From Oceanithermus profundus DSM 14977 (GTDB taxonomy: Bacteria; Deinococcota; Deinococci; Deinococcales; Marinithermaceae), in contig NC_014761.1 in the NCBI RefSeq assembly GCF_000183745.1, positions 372,001 through 436,000 on the forward strand: DNA of 64,000 bases, read 5' to 3'. The notes beneath the pieces were generated by a model. It searched no databases, was not told the DNA's origin, and saw only the letters and a list, made by a program, of their open reading frames with translations. The position numbers were made by a program, and so were the translations under genes. Of this stretch, positions 57,959-64,000 are shown one piece after another (position 1 is the first letter of the stretch; each line of letters begins with the position of its first letter).

Positions 57959-60526
57959 TCAGGCCTCGACGGGGTGGGTGGTCTCGAAGACCAGACCGCG
58001 CTCGCCCACCTTGACGAGGACGGTGTCGCCTTCGCGCACGTTGCCCGCGAGGATCTCCTTGGCCAGCGGGGTCTCCAGCTCCTTCTGGATGACCCGTTTG
58101 AGCGGCCGGGCGCCGAAGACCGGGTCGTAGCCGCGCTCGCCGAGCCAGCGCTTCGCCTCGTCGGTGAGCTCGAGGGTGATCCGCCGCTCCGCCAGGCGCT
58201 GCTTGAGTCCGGCCACCTGGATCTCGACGATCTCGATGATCTGCTCACGCGTGAGCGGCTTGAAGACGATGATGTCGTCCAGGCGGTTGAGGAACTCGGG
58301 CCGGAAGTGTTCCTGGAGGACGGCGAAGACCCGCTCCTGGATGCGCTCGTAGGGCAGGCCCTCCTTGATGCCGTCGAGGATCAGGTGGCTGCCCATGTTC
58401 GAGGTCATGATGATGACGGTGTTGCGGAAGTCCACCACCCGGCCGTGGCTGTCGGTGAGGCGGCCGTCGTCGAGGATCTGCAGCAGGATGTTGAAGACGT
58501 CGGGGTGGGCCTTCTCGATCTCGTCGAAGAGGATGACGCTGTAGGGCTTGCGCCGCACCGCCTCGGTGAGCTGACCGCCTTCCTCGTAGCCGACGTAGCC
58601 CGGAGGCGCGCCGATCAGCCGGGCGACCGAGTGCTTCTCCATGTACTCGGTCATGTCGATCCGGATCATCGCCTCCTCGGTGTCGAAGAGGGTTTCGGCC
58701 AGGGTCTTGGCCAGCTCGGTCTTGCCCACGCCGGTGGGGCCGAGGAACATGAACGAGCCGATGGGCCGGTTCGGGTCCTTCAGGCCGGCGCGGGCGCGGC
58801 GGATGGCGTCGGCCACCGACTGGATGGCCTCGTCCTGGCCCACCACGCGCTTGTGCAGCTCGTCCTCGAGGCGCAACAGCTTCTCGCGCTCGCCCTCGAG
58901 CAGCTTGGCCACCGGGATGCCGGTCCAGCGGCTGACCACCTCGGCGATGTCCTCTTCGGTCACCTCGAGGCGGACGTACTTGGCGTCCTTCAGCTTCTCG
59001 GAGAGCCGGTTGACCTCCTCTTCCAGCTTGGGCAGCACCCCGTACTGCAGCTCGGCGGCCTTGTTGAGGTCGTAGTTGCGTTGGGCCAGCTCGATCTGGG
59101 TGCGCAGTTCGTCGAGCTCCTTCTGCTTCTCGCGCAGCTCGTTCAGGATCTCGACCTCGGCCTGCCACTCGGCCTTCATGGCCTCGATCTTCTCGGTCAG
59201 TTCGGCGATCTCCTTCTCGATCTCCTCGAGCCGCGCCTTGGAGTCGGGATCGGTCTCTTTCTTGAGCGCTTCACGCTCAATTTCCAGCTGCAGCTTCTTG
59301 CGCTCGAGCTGGTCGATCTCCTCGGGCTGGCTCTCCAGCTGCATCCGCAGCCGCGCCGCCGCCTCGTCGATCAGGTCGATGGCCTTGTCGGGCAGGCGCC
59401 GGTCGGAGATGTAGCGGTGGCTGAGGGTCGCCGCCGCCACGATCGCCGGGTCGGAGATGCGCACGCCGTGGTGGACCTCGTACTTCTCCTTGATGCCGCG
59501 GAGGATGCTGATCGTGTCCTCCACCGAGGGCTCGTCCACCAGCACCGGCTGGAAGCGGCGCTCGAGGGCGGCGTCCTTCTCGATCTCGCGGTACTCGTCG
59601 AGCGTCGTCGCCCCGATCAGGCGCAGCTCGCCGCGGGCCAGCGCCGGCTTGAGCATGTTGCCGGCGTCCACCGCGCCCTCGGCCTTGCCGGCGCCGACGA
59701 TGGTGTGCAGCTCGTCGATGAAGAGGATGATCCGGCCCTCGCTGGCCGTCGCTTCGGCGATGACCGCCTTGAGGCGTTCCTCGAACTCGCCGCGGTACTT
59801 GGCGCCGGCGAGCAGCGAGCCCATCTGCAGGGCGATGATGCGTTTTTCCTTGAGCCCTTCGGGCACGTCGCCGCTGACGATCCGCTGGGCCAAACCCTCC
59901 ACGATCGCCGTCTTGCCCACGCCCGGTTCACCGATGAGCACCGGGTTGTTCTTGGTGCGCCGCAGCAAGATCTGGATCGTGCGGCGGATCTCTTCGTCGC
60001 GTCCGATGACCGGGTCCAGCTTGCCCTGTTCGGCCAGCTCGGTCAGGTCGATGCCGTACTGCGCCAGGGCCTCGAACGTGCCCTCGCCATGTTCGCTTTC
60101 CACGGTTCTTCCTCCCCTTACCTCGTCGATGATCTTCTTCAGTTCGTCCGCCGGCGGCAGGCCGGGGAAGTTTTCCTCGGCGACGGCCAGCAGCAGGATG
60201 TCGAGGGCGACGAACTTGTCGCCCTGGGCTTCGGCCAGCTGCTCGGCGCGCTTCAGCACGCGGTCGAGCCGCTGCGAAAGGTACTGCCCGCCCTCGGCGC
60301 CCTGCACCTTGGGCAGGCCCGCCAGCTCTTTGTTGGCGGCCTCAACGGCTTCCTTGGGGTCGCGTCCGGCGCGCTCGAGCAGCCGGGACGGCAGGCCGGA
60401 CGGGTCGCGGAACAAGACCACGACCATATGGGGCAGGTCGATCTGCTGATGCCCCAGTTCACGCGCCAGCACCTGGGCCTGCGCCAGAGCTTCGCGGGAT
60501 TGTGCGGTCCATTTCTCCAGGTTCAT
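57959..60526 (-). CDS. clpB: ClpB disaggregase
   Basis: An 855-aa hexameric AAA+ chaperone that works with DnaK to resolve protein aggregates. It has the Clp N-domain (1-145), first AAA with Walker A GEPGVGKT at 199-206, the coiled-coil middle domain (about 395-520, with [20 protein letters not shown]), second AAA with GPTGVGKT near 600, and the small C-terminal domain ending [13 protein letters not shown] at 60526 follows AGGAGGAAGTC. An inverted repeat overlaps its promoter. The last 45 bp have a degraded copy at 48390-48433. Confidence 0.97.
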   Translation of the reverse strand: MNLEKWTAQSREALAQAQVLARELGHQQIDLPHMVVVLFRDPSGLPSRLLERAGRDPKEAVEAANKELAGLPKVQGAEGGQYLSQRLDRVLKRAEQLAEAQGDKFVALDILLLAVAEENFPGLPPADELKKIIDEVRGGRTVESEHGEGTFEALAQYGIDLTELAEQGKLDPVIGRDEEIRRTIQILLRRTKNNPVLIGEPGVGKTAIVEGLAQRIVSGDVPEGLKEKRIIALQMGSLLAGAKYRGEFEERLKAVIAEATASEGRIILFIDELHTIVGAGKAEGAVDAGNMLKPALARGELRLIGATTLDEYREIEKDAALERRFQPVLVDEPSVEDTISILRGIKEKYEVHHGVRISDPAIVAAATLSHRYISDRRLPDKAIDLIDEAAARLRMQLESQPEEIDQLERKKLQLEIEREALKKETDPDSKARLEEIEKEIAELTEKIEAMKAEWQAEVEILNELREKQKELDELRTQIELAQRNYDLNKAAELQYGVLPKLEEEVNRLSEKLKDAKYVRLEVTEEDIAEVVSRWTGIPVAKLLEGEREKLLRLEDELHKRVVGQDEAIQSVADAIRRARAGLKDPNRPIGSFMFLGPTGVGKTELAKTLAETLFDTEEAMIRIDMTEYMEKHSVARLIGAPPGYVGYEEGGQLTEAVRRKPYSVILFDEIEKAHPDVFNILLQILDDGRLTDSHGRVVDFRNTVIIMTSNMGSHLILDGIKEGLPYERIQERVFAVLQEHFRPEFLNRLDDIIVFKPLTREQIIEIVEIQVAGLKQRLAERRITLELTDEAKRWLGERGYDPVFGARPLKRVIQKELETPLAKEILAGNVREGDTVLVKVGERGLVFETTHPVEA

Positions 60527-60551
60527 GACTTCCTCCTATGACCGTACATAA

Positions 60552-60581
60552 GCATAACACTTGATATAGGTAATATCAAGT
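60552..60581 (-). promoter_or_regulatory. clpB promoter with HAIR-like operator
   Basis: On the minus strand TTGATA (60579-60574) and TATGCT (60557-60552) are 16 bp apart and fit -35 and -10 boxes. The perfect inverted repeat ACTTGATAT-N5-ATATCAAGT (60559-60581) overlaps the -35 and spacer. It has the CTTGA-N-TCAAG geometry of HspR HAIR sites (CTTGATA-N7-TATCAAG), so heat-shock repression by an HspR-type protein is likely. Confidence 0.75.
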
Positions 60582-60624
60582 ATTTTGGGCATACCTTTCG
60601 GCCATGGTGCGGGGACCAGGAAAA

Positions 60625-60642
60625 CCCCCTCGTGCGAGGGGG
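60625..60642 (-). terminator. Terminator of the Ig-like lipoprotein gene
   Basis: CCCCCTCG (60625-60632) and CGAGGGGG (60635-60642) form a stem. On the minus strand it is followed by TTTTCC. A second outer pairing CCAGG/CCTGG extends it. It ends transcription before the clpB promoter. Confidence 0.8.
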
Positions 60643-60786
60643 CTACCTGGCGAACCGCCCAGGGTACGAAGCTGCGACCGGTCCGCACCGGCGTAGGCTG
60701 TCCGGGCTGTCTGAGCCGACGGCCCCCGGGTTACGAAACGAAGCGACCGTGCCCGGCGGGTGTCCAACGGCCCGGCCGCAAGCCGC

Positions 60787-62625
60787 TCACCGGGCCAGTC
60801 CGTTGTAGAGCTCCACCAGTACGTGGGCGCCGCTGCCGGCTTCCTGGTGCCAGCTGATTAGCGGCAGGTCGTGGCCGTCCACGGCCAGGGAAGCCCGCCG
60901 CCAGGTGTCGGCGTTGCCCAACGAAAAGGCTTTCCCGCCGACCGTGTCCCAGCTGGTTTCGACGTCGTTCCAGCGCATCACCCAGCCGCCTTGGCCGCTT
61001 GCCAGATCCTGATAAAGGACCAGCAGCGGTACGCCCTGCGCATCCGTTGCCAGGGCCAGCGGCCTGGTGGTTGCGCCGGCTTCGGTGGTTATGGCGCCGC
61101 CAAGCGCGTCCCACTGCCCGGCGACGGCGTTCCAGCGGTCCACGTGGGTGCCGCTGTCCCAGTTGCTGGCAAGGTAGAGCTCGTCGCCGGGGCCGAGGGC
61201 GAGTTTGTACCGCGATGAGTCAGGGGCGGTGTCTTGGTGGTTGACGGCCGCACCAAGCTGCTGCCAGCTGGCCCCGTCCCAGCGGTTGACCGCCACCCCA
61301 CCGGCCACGGGCTTGGCGTAGTAAACCGCACCGCTGGAATCCACGACGACCGGAGAGGCTTGTGAGGAAGCCCCCTGCGAGTAGGCGGCGCCAAGCGGGT
61401 CCCAGCTGGTGTTGGTGTCGTTCCAGACGGCCAGCTGGATGTGGTATTGGCCGCTTACCTGGTTCCACCAGATCACGGCTACGGTGCCGTCGGCTCCGGT
61501 CGCCACGCCGATGTCCTGTGCACCGGCGGCCTCGGCGATCGTGCCGCCGAGCTGCTGCCAGCTGCCGCTGCTGTGCTGCGCATCGTCCCAGACCCAGCGC
61601 TTGACGGTCATGCCGTCGTTGCCGTTGGTGTAAGCCACCAGCGGCCGGTCGGCTCCGTCCAGCGTCATGGCGGCGTAGTTGAAGTTGCTGCTGGTGGGGG
61701 CGCCGTCCACCGGGCCTGTTCCCAGAAGCTCCCAGCTCTCTGCTAGCGCGTTCCAGCGTTTAGTGAAGACGTTGATGCCGCCGTAGTTGTTGGGCTCGGT
61801 GAACGTCACCACAACGGAGCCGTCGGTGCCCGCGGCGATCATGGGGTGCTGGGAGTACTTGCTCGCAACCTCGTCCAGCTGGTTGCCTATCGCGGCCCAC
61901 TCGGCGGCGGTGTCGAAGCCAAAGCCGGCGGCGGCGCTGGGGTTGCCCGCCGCGTCCTTGACGCCGCTCACAGCCACGTCCAGGCGGGTGGGGAGGCTGG
62001 CTGGAGCGCTTTGTAGTGCGAGCCGGACTTCCGTCTGCTCGGCGTTGAACGAGGCGGTGTAGCCAAGGCTGGTCGCGCCGTCGCGGACCGCCACTGTCGC
62101 CGGCGTGACGGAGGCCGGGTCCACGGCCTCGCTGAAGACCAGCACGATCTCATCGGCCAGCAGGACCCCGGTCGCGCCGTCGGAAGGCACGTGGCTTTGC
62201 AGTTCGGGTGCGGTCACGTCAGCGCTTTCGAAACCAAACGAGGTGGCCGCCAGCAGGTTTCCGGCGAGGTCGCTGACGTTCTGCAGTTCTACCGTCACCG
62301 GCGCCGGGCTGGCGGCGGGGAAGGAAGTAAGCGTAAGCGTAAGCGTCTTCTTGTCGGAGCTGAGGGTGTACGCGTAGTTCAGGCTGGCGCCGCCGCTACT
62401 GAGTTTGACGCTGGCGGAGGTTACGCTGTCAGGAGCGATGGCCTCGTTGAAGGTCAGAAGGAGGGGGGCGTGCAGGTCCACCCCGGTGGCCCCGTCGGCC
62501 GGAGTGTGGCTCACCAGCCGGGGCGGGGTGGTGTCGGCGGGGGGCGGGGGTGAGCCGCAGGCCGCCAGAAGGGCGGGGAAGAGCGCCAAAATCCAAACGT
62601 AGAAATGTCTGGGAACCGTGGTCAT
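60787..62625 (-). CDS. Large lipoprotein with two Ig-like (Big_5/SbsA) domains and a W/LG repeat region
   Basis: A 612-aa lipoprotein (lipobox LLAACGS, Cys23). Two bacterial Ig-like domains begin TPPRLVSHTPADGATGVDL and TAPELQSHVPSDGATGVLL, about residues 31-130 and 131-233. The remaining ~370 residues contain repeated units with Trp and LG (SWELLG, SWQQLGG, SWDPLG, SWQQLGAA, WDALGG), suggesting a beta-propeller. ATG 62625 has AAAGGAGCGGT upstream and is preferred to a start 8 codons earlier. It is probably a surface protein; binding partner unknown. Confidence 0.85.
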   Translation of the reverse strand: MTTVPRHFYVWILALFPALLAACGSPPPPADTTPPRLVSHTPADGATGVDLHAPLLLTFNEAIAPDSVTSASVKLSSGGASLNYAYTLSSDKKTLTLTLTSFPAASPAPVTVELQNVSDLAGNLLAATSFGFESADVTAPELQSHVPSDGATGVLLADEIVLVFSEAVDPASVTPATVAVRDGATSLGYTASFNAEQTEVRLALQSAPASLPTRLDVAVSGVKDAAGNPSAAAGFGFDTAAEWAAIGNQLDEVASKYSQHPMIAAGTDGSVVVTFTEPNNYGGINVFTKRWNALAESWELLGTGPVDGAPTSSNFNYAAMTLDGADRPLVAYTNGNDGMTVKRWVWDDAQHSSGSWQQLGGTIAEAAGAQDIGVATGADGTVAVIWWNQVSGQYHIQLAVWNDTNTSWDPLGAAYSQGASSQASPVVVDSSGAVYYAKPVAGGVAVNRWDGASWQQLGAAVNHQDTAPDSSRYKLALGPGDELYLASNWDSGTHVDRWNAVAGQWDALGGAITTEAGATTRPLALATDAQGVPLLVLYQDLASGQGGWVMRWNDVETSWDTVGGKAFSLGNADTWRRASLAVDGHDLPLISWHQEAGSGAHVLVELYNGLAR

Positions 62626-63260
62626 ACCGCTCCTTTCGGCCGACAATCGGTGGAAGCTGATTCTCGACGCAGGTTTGTCAAATTGTAACAGAAGCCCTAT
62701 TGTGTGACCGGTTCATCCCGCGGATCGGCCTGTGGCCTGTGGAGGAGGCCGGCGACCGCATCCGGGATGATCCGAGGCGGAGGCCGGGCTGCCCGGCTTC
62801 GGCGGCCAGCCTGCCCGCTGCAATGACCCCCCCTACGAGCACCGCAGACGCGCGGCACCGGTCCTTTCGTACCTACACAACGTGTCGGCAAGCAACCCGG
62901 CGTTCAGGGAACCCCGCACCGGTTCGGTACCCTGCCTCTTCGCGCCGGCGCAACACGTTACCTGAGGGTTGCGGTGTCAAATCGCCTGTGCGATCGTCGA
63001 CGTCTTTTTCCGGAAATGTGCTTGGGTTCACGTATAATGAGAGACTTAACGTTTGTTTAACGCCGATGTTAACGGTAAATGTTCTTGTATTCTGAGAAGT
63101 TCTTGCATAGGATGAGGATGCAATGAATAACGAGAGGGGGGAGGTGGTGAGACTGAGGTAGCGGCAGTACAGGTCCTAGGCATACCGTCTGCGATCCGTA
63201 TACGACTTCAAGCTATTTTCATCGGCAGCACCCATCATTTTCGGCCTATTGGAGGTACAC
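62626..63260. other. 635-bp intergenic region between divergent lipoprotein genes
   Basis: The longest open frame (62700-63095) has no coding character. The left part contains GGCCTGTGGCCTGTGG-type words similar to those near 6740. A TATAAT box stands at 63033-63038, followed by an AT-richer leader with GTTTAAC and GTTAACGG words. A 12-codon frame at 63123-63161 lies in the leader but has no supporting evidence. Confidence 0.6.
63033..63038 (+). promoter_or_regulatory. Consensus -10 box upstream of the terminal lipoprotein gene
   Basis: A perfect TATAAT about 222 nt before the ATG at 63261; no good -35 hexamer is visible at 17 bp. If used, the transcript would have a leader of about 215 nt, exceptional in this window where many genes look leaderless. 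Confidence 0.45.
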
Positions 63261-64000
63261 ATGCAAAAGCAAGCAAGGTTGTGGTTGTGGGTATTGGGAT
63301 TGGTGTTCGTGCTCGCGGCGTGCTCGCAGCCGCAGGGCAACAACGGCACGAATCCGAACGTGCCCCCGCCGCCTCAGACCGCCGTGTTGAAGATCGCCGT
63401 TGACGGCGTTTCCGCGGCGGACGTTGTTTTGGCCAAGGGGCAGGAAGTGCTCTTCCAGGGCACCGTTGCGGGCGAAAAGACGCTCGAGCTCGGTCCCGGG
63501 ACCTACACCCTGGACGGCATGCCCATTAGCGGCATGATCGACCCCTCGCCGATGCTCGTCGTGCTCGACGGGGGCTCCCAGGTCACCGCCAAGCTCGAGT
63601 ACAAGCCGGTAGCGGTCGAAGGCGAACCCGGCATCGCGCGCTCGCTGCAGGTGGTTTCGGTCACCGACGTGATGGGCGTGGATCTGCCCGGCTTGCCGGA
63701 GCGGAACATCAACAAGGACGTGATGATCTACGCCTCGCAGACCGAGGAACCCGTCTGCGTGACCCTGCAGGCGCTCGACGAGAACGGTGATCCGGCCGCC
63801 TACGTGCCCGTCGTGGTCAACATCGCCGACGGCACCTGGATGGACGACCGCATCGCCATCATCCGCGGCTGCGCCGCCGAGGGCGACTACGCGGCCATGG
63901 GCTTCCGCGACGGCCTGATGACCGACGCGCAGGGCATGGTCAAGTTCACCCTGTACGCGACCTTCGGCAGCGAAGCGTACGACTGGGACTACGGCATCGC
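63261..64000 (+). CDS. Secreted lipoprotein, C-terminus outside window
   Basis: The frame from ATG 63261 stays open to the window end (246 codons). GGAGGTACAC is the ribosome site. Lipobox VLAACSQ gives Cys21, followed by an Asn/Pro-rich linker. Beta-rich sequence follows, with LELGPGTYTLDGMPISGM (PEGA-like 'price paid' segment) and a domain resembling an Ig-like adhesin repeat (VTLQALDENGDPAAYVPVVV). It is divergent from the Ig-like lipoprotein at 60787-62625 and probably belongs to the same kind of surface protein set. Confidence 0.8.
   Translation, partial: MQKQARLWLWVLGLVFVLAACSQPQGNNGTNPNVPPPPQTAVLKIAVDGVSAADVVLAKGQEVLFQGTVAGEKTLELGPGTYTLDGMPISGMIDPSPMLVVLDGGSQVTAKLEYKPVAVEGEPGIARSLQVVSVTDVMGVDLPGLPERNINKDVMIYASQTEEPVCVTLQALDENGDPAAYVPVVVNIADGTWMDDRIAIIRGCAAEGDYAAMGFRDGLMTDAQGMVKFTLYATFGSEAYDWDYGI

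Noticed and set aside
62700-63095. 131-codon plus-strand frame between the two lipoprotein genes
   Set aside because: Composition is Arg/Pro/Thr-rich without hydrophobic core or ribosome site, and part of it is made of intergenic repeat words.
63123-63161. 12-codon leader peptide in front of the terminal lipoprotein
   Set aside because: No run of a regulatory amino acid, no terminator/antiterminator pair visible after it, and any 200-nt leader can hold such a frame by chance.
1-64000. Prophage, transposase, integrase or toxin-antitoxin genes
   Set aside because: Both strands were scanned for these and none was recognisable in the window; the island interpretation therefore rests on the flanking repeat alone.

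Overview
The window reads as chromosomal DNA of a high-GC bacterium of the Deinococcota, most likely a marine or hydrothermal member of the Thermaceae (Oceanithermus/Marinithermus-like). This is an inference. It rests on strong G/C third-position bias, frequent GTG starts, a TANNNT -10 box 5-10 nt before many start codons (the leaderless promoter style of Deinococcus/Thermus), late B12 genes behind a cobalamin riboswitch, and no foreign-looking phage or plasmid backbone. Genes are densely packed, many with 1- or 4-base stop/start overlaps.

Layout. 0-16.4 kb is mixed housekeeping: a HAD hydrolase (cut by the window start), purB, rmuC, a CDGSH protein, a THUMP-like methyltransferase, a YjbQ enzyme, a DUF92 membrane protein, a bifunctional (p)ppGpp synthetase/hydrolase, tRNA-Leu(GAG), a PLP-dependent dehydratase, a DUF4874/DUF4832 lipoprotein, and LemA with two tandem DUF2207 paralogues that share a 170-bp identical tract.

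16.5-28.1 kb is a long cobalamin operon. It opens with a riboswitch, an intrinsic terminator and a possible anti-Shine-Dalgarno hairpin. It then encodes a BtuFCD-type importer, an unrecognised 120-aa protein, CobO, an alpha/beta hydrolase, CbiA, CbiB, a threonine-phosphate decarboxylase-like enzyme, a DUF3800 protein, a CobC-like phosphatase, an in-frame CobQ-CobU fusion and a GNAT protein. CobT and CobS lie 10 kb further on (37.9-39.7 kb). Together these cover import and the steps from cobyrinate to adenosylcobalamin; no corrin-ring genes are present in the window.

28.1-37.3 kb is a cell-wall recycling locus: an ABC sugar importer (no ATPase gene), an exported NagZ-like GH3 enzyme, MurQ and a serine hydrolase. 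It is divergent from a GntR regulator and AnmK, with paired inverted operators over both promoters. 39.7-43.5 kb is a glycerol-3-phosphate-type ABC importer plus UgpQ. 43.6-44.4 kb holds tiny membrane-protein genes, one carrying an in-frame amber codon. 44.5-48.3 kb encodes a glutamine amidotransferase, a second GDPD and a cytosolic NagZ paralogue.

48.4-58.0 kb is the most unusual part. A PhnD-like lipoprotein, a histidine kinase and a NarL-type regulator stand divergent to a ferredoxin-NrfD-molybdopterin oxidoreductase operon in TtrBCA order, followed by a small exported protein. This block is bracketed by a 44-bp degenerate copy of the clpB 3' end (with a terminator beyond it) on the left and the intact clpB 3' end on the right, in direct orientation. 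That suggests an integrated respiratory island. The rest is clpB with an HspR/HAIR-like operator, a large Ig-like lipoprotein, and a second lipoprotein cut by the window end.
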